From assembly GCA_002390025.1 (NCBI GenBank), contig DGRU01000080.1, forward strand, positions 1 to 21,227: DNA of 21,227 bases, given 5' to 3'. Under the pieces are notes generated by a model. It was not told the DNA's origin and did no database searches. It saw only the letters and a program-made list of their open reading frames with translations. This document shows positions 1 to 7,595 of the stretch, piece after piece (positions within the stretch are counted from its first letter, which is position 1; the number at the start of each line of letters is the position of its first letter). Position numbers and translations under genes: made by a program. Source of the DNA: Lachnospiraceae bacterium UBA4380 (GTDB lineage Bacteria > Bacillota > Clostridia > Lachnospirales > Lachnospiraceae).

Positions 1-2
1 CG

Positions 3-179
3 ATCTGCCCTAAAAATAAATCTTCGAAAAGCCACAGAGATAAAAGGAGAGCTAACTGGAAAATGACCGCTCCCACTCTGGTTAAGTGCAGCAAGTGCGG
101 TGCCCTTATGGTTCCCCACAGGGTTTGCGCAAAGTGCGGCTCCTACAACAAGAAGGAGATCATCCAGGTCGAAAACTAA
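3..179 (+). CDS. rpmF: 50S ribosomal protein L32, 5'-truncated
   Basis: Small zinc-ribbon protein of the large ribosomal subunit. The frame is open from the window edge and begins ICPKNKSSK; L32 homologues of this group start MS-ICPKNKSS, so only about two codons are missing. The basic stretch RDKRRANWKM is followed by two zinc-binding pairs, CSKC and CAKC, and a short tail ending IIQVEN. The internal ATG at 63 is the conserved Met after NWK, not the start. A strong intrinsic terminator follows at 258-296. In this lineage rpmF usually precedes plsX, as here. The family assignment is secure; only the first residues are missing. Confidence 0.96.
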   Translation: MCPKNKSSKSHRDKRRANWKMTAPTLVKCSKCGALMVPHRVCAKCGSYNKKEIIQVEN

Positions 180-257
180 TCATGTATGATGGCGGTTTTT
201 CCGCAGATGTATATGACAGCTGGTTCAGACCGGATAATTAAACAGATTTATGGCAGT

Positions 258-296
258 CCTCCCGTTGTCGAAAGACAGCGGGAGGCTTTTCTTTTC
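258..296 (+). terminator. Rho-independent terminator after rpmF
   Basis: A 12-bp stem (258-269 with 274-285, one G-U pair) is closed by a GAAA tetraloop and followed by a T-rich tract from about 286. It sits 78 bp after the rpmF stop. It implies that plsX needs its own promoter, and a candidate exists at 477-505. Confidence 0.9.
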
Positions 297-297
297 T

Positions 298-333
298 GTG
301 TTTACGGCCGTGTATGCGGCTGTGTATGCAGCT
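298..333 (+). repeat. Three tandem 12-bp repeats
   Basis: Three head-to-tail 12-mers of the form GTGTATGCGGCT lie directly after the rpmF terminator. The first copy is diverged; the second and third differ at one base. They sit in the 481-bp gap between rpmF and plsX (180-660). I see no convincing gene in that gap, although short frames are open across it. Confidence 0.6.
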
Positions 334-476
334 GCCTGTCCGGCGGCTGCTCAGGCAGTTCCGGGAAGGGAGCCTCTGAGGATCTGCGGGCATGTCCTGA
401 TGCGGGCTGCCGACATGGCTTATTGTCAGCCGCCGGCACGGATCATTGCGGGAGTTCCCGGCCGGCAAGGGTCTAC

Positions 477-505
477 TTGCAATATGGGAATCGTGATAGT
501 ATATT
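477..505 (+). promoter_or_regulatory. Candidate sigma-A promoter for plsX
   Basis: TTGCAA at 477-482, a 17-bp spacer, then TATATT at 500-505 (5 of 6 to the -10 consensus). The start point would fall near 512, leaving a leader of about 150 nt before the plsX ATG at 661. Placement after the rpmF terminator supports it; the -35 is only 4 of 6. Confidence 0.55.
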
Positions 506-506
506 A

Positions 507-660
507 TTTGGTAGAAAAGGCACTTCTTTTTTGATCACAGGCAGATGATTTGCCGGAACAGGACCGGCAGAGGCCGGATCCGGTGCGGAGTGTTTTTTCA
601 GATCACACAGATGAAAAGCGGGGAGAAGGATATTCTTCCCTTTGTAGAAAAGGACTGATA
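507..660 (+). promoter_or_regulatory. plsX leader with duplicated motifs and competing hairpins
   Basis: Two motifs occur twice. GTAGAAAAGG is at 511-520 and again at about 644-653, where it forms the plsX ribosome-binding site. A T-run followed by GATCACA..CAGATGA is at 526-548 and 592-614. Between them TGCCGG (551-556), CCGGCA (564-569), GCCGG (573-577) and CCGGT (580-584) can pair in mutually exclusive ways ahead of six Ts at 592-597. This could be an attenuator-like leader or simply a decayed duplication. No known riboswitch class is recognised. Confidence 0.3.
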
Positions 661-1701
661 ATGAGTAAAAAATACGTCAGAGTAGCAGTAGATGCGATGG
701 GCGGAGATCTGGCACCGGCGGAGCCGGTCAAGGGTGCCGTTGAGGCACTGGAGAAGAGGAAGAGCCTGCATGTGACACTTGTGGGCAGGGAAGAGGATAT
801 CCGCGCAGAGCTCTCAAAGTATAAATATCCCGAAGACAGGCTGGAGATCCTGGATGCCCGCGAGGTCATTGAGATGGCGGAGCCGCCGGTCAACGCGATC
901 CGCAAGAAGAAGGATTCCTCCATCGTCAGGGGATTGAAGCTGGTCAAAGAGGGCACATGCGATGCCTTCGTCACGGCCGGCAGTACCGGCGCCACGCTTG
1001 CGGGCGGCCAGCTTCTGGTGGGCAGGATCCGTGGGATCGAGCGCCCGCCGCTTGCGCCCTTGATGCCGACGGCAAAGGGACCGGTCCTTCTGGTTGACTG
1101 CGGCGCCAACATGGATGCCCGCGCCTCTCAGCTGGTCCAGTTTGCACAGATGGGATCCATCTATATGAGCAACATGACCGGCATAGAGAATCCCCGTGTC
1201 GCGCTGGTGAATGTCGGCGCTGAGGAGGAGAAGGGCAACGCTCTTGTCAAAGAGGTCTATCCACTCCTGAAGGAGTGCGAGGGGATCAACTTTATCGGAA
1301 ATATCGAGGCCAGGGACATTCCCGCCGGCGCGGCGGATGTTGTTGTCTGCGACGCCTTTGTCGGCAATGTGATCCTCAAACTGTATGAGGGACTTGCTTC
1401 CACACTGATCCACAAGATCAAGGATGCGCTGATGACCTCACTCCGCTCCAAACTGGGAGCGCTGCTGATCAAACCCGCCCTCAAGGGGATGCTGAAGGAA
1501 TTCGACGTTTCCAGTTACGGCGGAGCACCCATGCTGGGACTGCGTGGACTCGTGGTCAAGACCCACGGCAACTCCGAGGCCGTCGAGATCAGAAATGCCA
1601 TCGAGCAGTGCATTCTTTTCAAGAAAAAAGATATCAACGGACAGTTTGTTGACAGGATGGGTTTAAAGCAGCCCGAGAAGGCACCGGAACAGGAAGTTTG
1701 A
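661..1701 (+). CDS. plsX: Phosphate acyltransferase PlsX
   Basis: Converts acyl-ACP and phosphate to acyl-phosphate, the donor used by PlsY in the first step of phosphatidic acid synthesis; a peripheral membrane enzyme. The 346-aa product has the family's usual length. It opens with the PlsX signature VAVDAMGGD (residues 8-16) and carries the GSTGA loop. The frame is open upstream to a TTG at 550, but ATG 661 is chosen because the family motif starts right after it and AAAAGGA precedes it by about 8 nt. It is followed 78 bp later by acpP, whose product supplies its acyl-ACP substrate. No fapR regulator gene is seen next to it. The assignment is secure. Confidence 0.97.
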   Translation: MSKKYVRVAVDAMGGDLAPAEPVKGAVEALEKRKSLHVTLVGREEDIRAELSKYKYPEDRLEILDAREVIEMAEPPVNAIRKKKDSSIVRGLKLVKEGTCDAFVTAGSTGATLAGGQLLVGRIRGIERPPLAPLMPTAKGPVLLVDCGANMDARASQLVQFAQMGSIYMSNMTGIENPRVALVNVGAEEEKGNALVKEVYPLLKECEGINFIGNIEARDIPAGAADVVVCDAFVGNVILKLYEGLASTLIHKIKDALMTSLRSKLGALLIKPALKGMLKEFDVSSYGGAPMLGLRGLVVKTHGNSEAVEIRNAIEQCILFKKKDINGQFVDRMGLKQPEKAPEQEV

Positions 1702-1712
1702 AAATACTTGTC

Positions 1713-1729
1713 GTAACCTTTGGGGTTAC
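1713..1729 (+). other. Short hairpin between plsX and acpP
   Basis: GTAACC (1713-1718) and GGTTAC (1724-1729) form a perfect 6-bp stem with a 5-nt loop. No T-tract follows, so it is not a convincing terminator. It might be an mRNA-processing or stability element separating plsX from the more highly translated acpP. Confidence 0.3.
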
Positions 1730-1779
1730 TGTTGATTCATAGTTCATCATATGTCTGAAACTAGAAGGAGGGAACTGAG

Positions 1780-2019
1780 ATGGATATGGAGTTCAAGAAA
1801 TTATGTTCAATCATTGTTGATGTACTGGGCGTGGAGGTGAATGATATAACTCCGGATACTACATTCATCGATGACCTCGGTGCCGATTCTCTTGATGTTG
1901 CCCAGATCATCATGGGCATTGAGGAAGAGTTCGATGTCACAGTTGATTCCGACGTCGCTTCCAATGTCACCACAGTCGGACAGGCTCTGGAACTGATCAA
2001 AAACGCAATCGGCGAATGA
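1780..2019 (+). CDS. acpP: Acyl carrier protein
   Basis: Carries growing fatty acyl chains on a 4'-phosphopantetheine arm and feeds PlsX and the FAS II enzymes in the cytosol. The 79-aa acidic protein has the DSL motif, with the phosphopantetheine-accepting serine at residue 37 in GADSLD, followed by the recognition helix IIMGIEEEFD. A strong Shine-Dalgarno, AAGGAGGG at 1765-1772, supports the ATG at 1780; a second ATG two codons in is less likely. It is flanked by plsX and rnc, the standard order. A small hairpin follows the stop. Confidence 0.96.
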   Translation: MDMEFKKLCSIIVDVLGVEVNDITPDTTFIDDLGADSLDVAQIIMGIEEEFDVTVDSDVASNVTTVGQALELIKNAIGE

Positions 2020-2020
2020 T

Positions 2021-2041
2021 AAAAAAACGGCCTTAAGGCCG
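2021..2041. other. Hairpin with A-tract between acpP and rnc
   Basis: Seven As are followed by CGGCC-TTAA-GGCCG (2028-2041). Read on the - strand this is a hairpin followed by seven Ts, the form of an intrinsic terminator, although no gene points that way. On the + strand there is no T-tract, so transcription probably continues into rnc, whose start lies 16 bp downstream. Confidence 0.35.
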
Positions 2042-2056
2042 CATTGAGAGGACAAC

Positions 2057-2761
2057 ATGATACAGGCACCACTGGAAGTGCTGGAAGAGCGGATCGGATA
2101 CAGGTTCAGGGACCGGTATTTACTGGAGTGCGCCCTGACACACACTTCTTTTGCAAACGAACAGAAAATACAGACACTGAAGGACTATGAGAGGATCGAA
2201 TTTCTCGGAGATGCTGTACTTGAGATGATCTCGAGCGAATTCCTCTACAGAACTTATCCCGGGAAGAAAGAGGGCGAGCTGACCAAACTCAGAGCCTCTC
2301 TGGTGTGCGAGCCCGCCCTGGCTTACTGCGCCAGAGATCTGTCCCTGGGATCCTTCATACGCCTTGGCAGAGGCGAAGAGGCCAGCGGCGGCCGTGAGAA
2401 GGACTCGATCACGTCCGATGTGATGGAGGCTCTGATCGGAGCCATGTATCTGGACAGCGGGGGGATCGAGAAGCCCCGTCAGTTCATCATGACTTTTATT
2501 CTCTCGGATCTTGAGGATAAACAACTGTTTTATGATGCAAAGTCGATCCTTCAGGAACGCGCCCAGCGGGAAGGACATGATGTGCGCTACGAGGTTCTCG
2601 AAGAGAGCGGGCCCGGACATCAGAAGCGCTTCCGTGTGGCGGCTGTCATTGAAGGAAGGCGCTGCGGAACAGGGGAAGGCCGCTCCAAAAAAGCGGCGGA
2701 GCAGCAGGCTGCCTATGCGGCGCTCGGCGGTGCAAGGACCAGAAAACAGGACCAGTGTTAA
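2057..2761 (+). CDS. rnc: Ribonuclease III
   Basis: Double-strand-specific endoribonuclease that processes rRNA precursors and structured mRNAs. The 234-aa product has the usual two domains. The N-terminal catalytic domain has the signature ERIEFLGD, in which E45, E48 and D52 match the metal-binding acidic residues. The second pair is D121 and E124 in SDVMEALIGAMYLDSGG. A C-terminal dsRNA-binding domain follows from about residue 160, ending with the basic KKAAEQQAAYAAL helix. AGAGGA lies 5 nt upstream of ATG 2057. It sits between acpP and smc as in most Firmicutes. Confidence 0.97.
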   Translation: MIQAPLEVLEERIGYRFRDRYLLECALTHTSFANEQKIQTLKDYERIEFLGDAVLEMISSEFLYRTYPGKKEGELTKLRASLVCEPALAYCARDLSLGSFIRLGRGEEASGGREKDSITSDVMEALIGAMYLDSGGIEKPRQFIMTFILSDLEDKQLFYDAKSILQERAQREGHDVRYEVLEESGPGHQKRFRVAAVIEGRRCGTGEGRSKKAAEQQAAYAALGGARTRKQDQC

Positions 2762-2797
2762 AGCCGGGGCAGGAAGGCGGCGCACGGTTCAAAAAGA

Positions 2798-2815
2798 GTA
2801 ACGGATGTAACGGAT
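2798..2815 (+). repeat. Perfect 9-bp tandem duplication at the smc start
   Basis: GTAACGGAT occurs twice head-to-tail and ends directly at the TTG start codon of smc. It occupies the place where a ribosome-binding site would be expected, and no AGGAGG-like sequence is present there. Confidence 0.7.
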
Positions 2816-5800
2816 TTGTATTTAAAAAGTATTGAAATTCAGGGCTTCAAGTCCTTTGCCAACAAGATCAAATTTGAATTCCACAACGGCATCACCGGAA
2901 TTGTGGGACCCAACGGAAGCGGAAAGAGCAATGTCGCGGACGCGGTCCGGTGGGTGCTGGGTGAGCAGAGAGTCAAGCAGCTGCGCGGGTCTTCTATGCA
3001 GGATGTTATTTTTGCGGGGACGCAGGCGCGCAGGCCGCTTGGCTTTGCTTATGTTGCCATAACGCTGGACAATTCCGACGGTGCGCTCCCGATCGATTAC
3101 CGGGAGGTGACGATCGCCCGCCGGATCTACCGGAGCGGGGAGAGTGAATATCTGCTCAACGGGACCGTCTGCCGCCTGCGCGATGTGAATGAGCTCTTTT
3201 ATGATACCGGAATCGGCAAAGAGGGCTATTCCATCATCGGACAGGGGCAGATCGACAGGATCCTGTCCGACAAGCCCCAGGACCGGCGCGCGCTTTTTGA
3301 CGAGGCGGCAGGAATCGTAAAATACAAGCACAGGAAAGAGCAGACCCTCAAGCGCCTGGTGAGCGAGCAGGACAACCTGACCCGTCTGACAGACATTGTC
3401 GGGGAACTGGAGAAGCAGATCCCGTCCCTGGAGAGACAGCAGGAGAAGGCCCGGGAATATCTCAGGCGCCGGGACGCGCTCAAGCGGCTGGATCTCAATG
3501 CTTTTTTGATAGAAAATGAAAAAAACACCCTGCAGCTGGAAGAACTGACGGAAAGGGAGACCACTGCGTCGGCAGATCTGGAGGAGGCCAGGCAGCGGAG
3601 CGAATCTCTGCGCCGGCGCATCGAAGCCCTTCAGGAGAGCCGGAGCGAGCTGGAAGGCAGGATCGAGACAGTCCGCAGCAGGATCACCGATGCCAGTATC
3701 GTACACGGCAGGATCGAAGGGGATATCAAGGTCCTCGAGGAGCAGATCCGCAGCGCCCAGCAGCGCAGCAGGAGGCAGACGGAGCAGGAGAAGATCCTGA
3801 ATGCGGATATAGCGGGGCGCACGGCCCAGGAGACGGCGATCTCCAGGGAGATCCGCGCGGCCCGGGAAGCCTTCGATGCCATGCAGGAAAGTCTGTCCGC
3901 GGCAAAGGAAGCCGCCAGAGCCTCTTCGGAAGACGTGCAGCGTCTGCGGGAGGAGCTGGAGGAAAAACGGGCGGGCATCATGGAGGAGATGGAGCGGCGT
4001 GCCACGGTCAAATCCAGGCTGGCCAGCCTTCAGACCCTGCAGGTCCAGGAGGACGCGCGCAGGGCAGAGGTGGAGAAAGAGCTGTCTCTGGTCAGCGGGG
4101 AACAGACCCAGGCCGATGATGCCATTGTCTCGCTGAAGGATGAATTCAGACAGGTGGGCGATGAGATCCGCTCTCTCCAGGACGGACAGAAGGAGATTGA
4201 GGATCAGATCGCGGCACACAAGACTTCCCTGGGAGATGCGGATGCCCTGCTGCAGCGGGCCCAGTTTTCCTGGCACCGGGAAAAATCCAAGCTGGACGCG
4301 ATCACCAATCTGGCCGAGCGCTACGAGGGCTTCGGCGGCAGCGTCAGGCGGGTCATGCAGGAGAGATCCCGGGAAGAGGGGATCATAGGCACGGTTGCCG
4401 ACCTCATTACTACAGAGAAAAAATACGAGACCGCGATCGAAGTCGCGCTCGGAGGAAGCATTCAGAATATTGTCACCAGGGATGAGGATACAGCCAGGCG
4501 GCTGATCGAGATCCTGAAGCGTGAAAAGGCGGGCAGGGCGACCTTCCTGCCCCTTTCGAGTATCCGCAACAATAAAAACCTGCAGGGGCACAGAGTCCTG
4601 GAGGAGGCGGGGGTCATCGGAACGGCCGACACACTGGTCAGGCCGGCGGCCGGCTGCGCGGATGTGGCGGTCTCCCTTTTGGGCAGGACCGTGATCGTGG
4701 ACACCTTCGACCACGCGGTGGCCGCTTCCAGACGTTCCGGACACGGCGTCCGCATGGTCACGCTGGAGGGAGAGCTGTTTGCGCCCGGCGGTGCCATCAG
4801 CGGCGGCACCTACCGCAATGCCAGCAGTCTGCTGGGAAGGCGCAGGGAGATCGAGGAACTGACGGCCAGCACCAAACGTTTTAAAGAGGAAGTAGAGAAG
4901 CAGGAAAAGATCATCGAGGACACCAAGGAGAGCAGGAATATCCTCCGCAGAAAACTCGATGACAACAAGCGCTCTCTGCAGGAGCATTTTATCCGCCAGA
5001 ACACGCTGCGGGTCCGCATCCAGCAGGAGGAGGAAAAGCTGCGTGAGACCACCGGCAATGCCCGGTCGCTGCGCCAGGAACTGCGCGCTCTCACAGAACG
5101 TGCTAAGGAGACGGCGGAACAGCAAGAGGCCGCATCGCAGGATCTCATCCGGAGCGAGAAGGCGGAAGAGGAATTCTCCGCTGCCGCGGCACTTCTGCAG
5201 GAACAGCTGGCAGAAAGACAGCAGGATGAGGAGCGCGATGCAGGCGCCCTGTCCTCCCTGGAGCTGGAGTACAGCCGCACCGAGCAGTCTCTCCGCTTCC
5301 AGAAACAGAATGCCGACCGGATCACACATGAGCTGGAGGGCCTCAAAGCCCAGCTCAGGGCCATCCTCGACAGCACGGAAAATGACCGCAGAGACATAGA
5401 GGAGAAGACAAAACAGATCCAGAGACTCAGCGGGGAGATGGCCGATTCCGAGCATGCCAGAAGCGATGAGGAGGAGGAACTGCAGGCGCTTCGCCGGCAG
5501 AACGACGAACTCCGGCGGAGGCAGGAAGAGGCTGCCGGTGACCGCGAGAGCACGGCAGAGGTGATCGCAGGTCTCGACAGGGAGGTCTTCAGACTGACCT
5601 CCAGACGGGAGCGCCTCGAGGAGACCATCGAGCAGAAAGCCTCCTACATGTGGGAGGAATACGAGATCACCATCGCGGATGCCGCCGCGCAGAGGGACGA
5701 GACCCTGACCGACCTGGCGGCGATGAAAAAGGAGATCGCCGATCTCCGCGGGCAGATCAAAGCCCTGGGCAATGTCAATGTCGGCGCCATCGAGGAGTAC

Positions 5801-6376
5801 AAGGAGCTCATGGAACGCTACACCTTCCTCAAGGGCCAGCACGACGACCTGGTAGAGGCGGCCGCGACCCTGGAAAAGATCGTGGCAGAGCTCGATGAAG
5901 CCATGCGCAGACAGTTCCGCGAACAGTTTGCGGACATACAGAAGGCGTACGACGCTGTCTTCAAGGAACTCTTCGGCGGCGGAGGCGGAAAGCTGGAACT
6001 CATGGAGGATGTGGACATCCTGGAGGCCGGTGTCCGCGTGATCGCGCAGCCCCCGGGCAAAAAGCTCCAGAACATGATGCAGCTCTCCGGAGGAGAGAAG
6101 GCGCTGACGGCGATTGCCCTTCTGTTTGCCATCCAGAGTCTCAAGCCCTCTCCTTTCTGCCTTCTCGACGAGATCGAGGCGGCGCTGGACGAGAGCAATG
6201 TGGGCCGCTTTGCCCAGTATCTGCATAAGCTCACCGAGAGAACACAGTTTATCGTCATCACACACCGGCGGGGCACCATGGAGCAGGCGGACCGTCTCTA
6301 CGGGATCACCATGCAGGAGAAGGGTGTATCGGCCATGGTCAGCGTGGATCTGATCAATGACGACGATATTTCATAG
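2816..6376 (+). CDS. smc: Chromosome segregation protein SMC
   Basis: ATPase of the bacterial condensin (SMC-ScpA-ScpB) that compacts and segregates chromosomes. The 1186-aa product has the standard plan: N-terminal ATPase half with Walker A GPNGSGKS (31-38), a long coiled coil, and a hinge from roughly residue 520 to 670 containing GTVADLI and GGAISGGT. A returning coiled coil and the C-terminal half follow, with the ABC signature LSGGE (1090-1094) and Walker B ending LLDE (D1118, E1119). The start is TTG at 2816: homologues begin MYLKSIEIQGFKSF and no ATG or GTG lies suitably upstream. There is no clear Shine-Dalgarno, which suggests low translation or dependence on rnc, 54 bp upstream. Confidence 0.97.
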   Translation: MYLKSIEIQGFKSFANKIKFEFHNGITGIVGPNGSGKSNVADAVRWVLGEQRVKQLRGSSMQDVIFAGTQARRPLGFAYVAITLDNSDGALPIDYREVTIARRIYRSGESEYLLNGTVCRLRDVNELFYDTGIGKEGYSIIGQGQIDRILSDKPQDRRALFDEAAGIVKYKHRKEQTLKRLVSEQDNLTRLTDIVGELEKQIPSLERQQEKAREYLRRRDALKRLDLNAFLIENEKNTLQLEELTERETTASADLEEARQRSESLRRRIEALQESRSELEGRIETVRSRITDASIVHGRIEGDIKVLEEQIRSAQQRSRRQTEQEKILNADIAGRTAQETAISREIRAAREAFDAMQESLSAAKEAARASSEDVQRLREELEEKRAGIMEEMERRATVKSRLASLQTLQVQEDARRAEVEKELSLVSGEQTQADDAIVSLKDEFRQVGDEIRSLQDGQKEIEDQIAAHKTSLGDADALLQRAQFSWHREKSKLDAITNLAERYEGFGGSVRRVMQERSREEGIIGTVADLITTEKKYETAIEVALGGSIQNIVTRDEDTARRLIEILKREKAGRATFLPLSSIRNNKNLQGHRVLEEAGVIGTADTLVRPAAGCADVAVSLLGRTVIVDTFDHAVAASRRSGHGVRMVTLEGELFAPGGAISGGTYRNASSLLGRRREIEELTASTKRFKEEVEKQEKIIEDTKESRNILRRKLDDNKRSLQEHFIRQNTLRVRIQQEEEKLRETTGNARSLRQELRALTERAKETAEQQEAASQDLIRSEKAEEEFSAAAALLQEQLAERQQDEERDAGALSSLELEYSRTEQSLRFQKQNADRITHELEGLKAQLRAILDSTENDRRDIEEKTKQIQRLSGEMADSEHARSDEEEELQALRRQNDELRRRQEEAAGDRESTAEVIAGLDREVFRLTSRRERLEETIEQKASYMWEEYEITIADAAAQRDETLTDLAAMKKEIADLRGQIKALGNVNVGAIEEYKELMERYTFLKGQHDDLVEAAATLEKIVAELDEAMRRQFREQFADIQKAYDAVFKELFGGGGGKLELMEDVDILEAGVRVIAQPPGKKLQNMMQLSGGEKALTAIALLFAIQSLKPSPFCLLDEIEAALDESNVGRFAQYLHKLTERTQFIVITHRRGTMEQADRLYGITMQEKGVSAMVSVDLINDDDIS

Positions 6377-6424
6377 ACTGACAGATATCTCATAAAAGGA
6401 TAGATATTTTTTGACAGATAAAAA

Positions 6425-6587
6425 CCTTTGACAGGAGCCGTGACCGCAGCGGCGTCCGGCAATGAACTATGACAGAAGCCGGGCCGAAGCGGTAACCGGC
6501 AATGAACTATAACAGAGGCCGGACAGAAGCGTTGACCGGCAGAGACCTTTGACACGCGCCGGGCCTGCACCGGGTTTCGGCAATGAA
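6425..6587 (+). repeat. Four degenerate ~40-bp tandem repeats upstream of ftsY
   Basis: The smc-ftsY gap contains four consecutive units: 6425-6466, 6467-6506, 6507-6545 and 6546-6587. Each has the shape C(T/C)(A/T)T(G/A)ACAG...GCCG...ACCGGCAATGAA. Three of the four end in GGCAATGAA and the third in GGCAGAGA. Shorter TGACAGATA copies precede them at about 6380 and 6412. The array is not a CRISPR (degenerate, no spacers), and no long frame across it looks coding. Two TTGACA hexamers occur (about 6411 and 6428), but I find no -10 at the right distance. Confidence 0.75.
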
Positions 6588-6598
6588 CAGGAGGCAGA

Positions 6599-7513
6599 AT
6601 GGGATTTTTTGATAAACTCAAGGAAGGTCTGAAAAAAACCAGGGCAAACTTCACGGACGGCATGGAACAGATCTTCAACAACTATGAAAGAGTGACGGAA
6701 GACTTCTATGACGAACTGGAAGAGACCATGATCATGGGCGATATCGGCGTGAAGACGACGGAGGATCTTCTGGATCATCTGCGCGAGGAAGTCCGCGCGG
6801 AGCGCATCCGGTATGCCGCCGACTGCAGGCAGGAACTGATCATGGGGATCAGAGACCGCATGAAACAGCCCGCGGACGCCTATGAATTTGAAAAGGGACC
6901 TGCCGTCGTCCTCGTGATCGGCGTCAACGGCGTGGGCAAAACGACCTCGATCGGCAAGCTGGCCGCCAACTACAAGAGCCAGGGCAAGCGCGTCCTGATC
7001 GCCTCTGCGGATACCTTCCGCGCCGCGGCCAACGAGCAGCTGACCGTCTGGGCACGCCGCGCAGGCGTCGATATCATAGGGGGCAAGGAGGGATCCGATC
7101 CCGCCAGCGTAGTATTTGATGCCGTACAGGCCGCCAAGGCCAGAAAGATCGACATCCTTCTCTGCGACACAGCGGGCCGCCTTCATAATAAGAAGAATCT
7201 GATGAATGAGCTCTCCAAGATCGACCGTATCATTACCCGCGAGTTCCCCGGCTGCTACCGCGAGAACTGGGTCGTCCTCGATGCGGCGACAGGACAGAAT
7301 GCCGTCTCCCAGGCCAGGGAGTTTGCTTCCGTGACCAATCTGACCGGTATCATCCTGACCAAGATGGACGGCACGGCCAAGGGCGGCATTGCGATCGCGG
7401 TCCAGTCCGAGGTCGGTGTTCCCGTCAAATTCATCGGCGTGGGAGAAAAGATCGAGGATCTGCAGCGCTTTAATCCGGACGAGTATGTGGACGCACTGTT
7501 TTACAGGGACTGA
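6599..7513 (+). CDS. ftsY: Signal recognition particle receptor FtsY
   Basis: SRP-receptor GTPase that docks ribosome-SRP complexes (Ffh, encoded downstream) at the membrane. The 304-aa product is essentially the NG domain alone, preceded by a short amphipathic helix (GFFDKLKEGLKK) that probably contacts the membrane; the acidic A domain of Proteobacteria is absent. The G-motifs are GVNGVGKTT (108-116), DTAGR (from 190) and TKMDG (from 254), and the SRP-GTPase insertion motif is represented by DTFRAAA. AGGAGG lies 4 nt before ATG 6599. The upstream gap carries the 40-bp repeats. The assignment is secure. Confidence 0.97.
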   Translation: MGFFDKLKEGLKKTRANFTDGMEQIFNNYERVTEDFYDELEETMIMGDIGVKTTEDLLDHLREEVRAERIRYAADCRQELIMGIRDRMKQPADAYEFEKGPAVVLVIGVNGVGKTTSIGKLAANYKSQGKRVLIASADTFRAAANEQLTVWARRAGVDIIGGKEGSDPASVVFDAVQAAKARKIDILLCDTAGRLHNKKNLMNELSKIDRIITREFPGCYRENWVVLDAATGQNAVSQAREFASVTNLTGIILTKMDGTAKGGIAIAVQSEVGVPVKFIGVGEKIEDLQRFNPDEYVDALFYRD

Positions 7514-7595
7514 GAAGAGGCTCCCGCAGAGCAGAGTCCTGACGGGGCCGGTGAGCGGGGCATGAAGGCATAAAGTTTAGAAAGAAAGCGGAAAA

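Noticed and set aside
186..548. Open + strand frames of 94-120 codons between rpmF and plsX
   Set aside because: They run through the rpmF terminator, the 12-bp repeats and the plsX promoter, have low-complexity Cys/Ala-rich products and lack good ribosome-binding sites.
550..660. Upstream TTG start for plsX
   Set aside because: The PlsX signature begins a few residues after ATG 661, which has a ribosome-binding site. The upstream 37 residues do not fit the family and lie in leader hairpins.
1732..1760. Promoter directly upstream of acpP
   Set aside because: TTGATT has no acceptable -10 at 16-18 bp; the nearby CATATG-like sequence is not close enough to consensus.
2822..6265. Very long open frame (1147 codons) on the - strand opposite smc
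   Set aside because: It is antisense to an unmistakable SMC. Its Leu/Gly/Gln-rich composition with no motif is typical of a shadow frame created by GC-rich, third-position-biased codons.
6425..6587. CRISPR array or small gene between smc and ftsY
   Set aside because: The repeats are contiguous and diverged without spacers, and no frame across them has a start with a ribosome-binding site.
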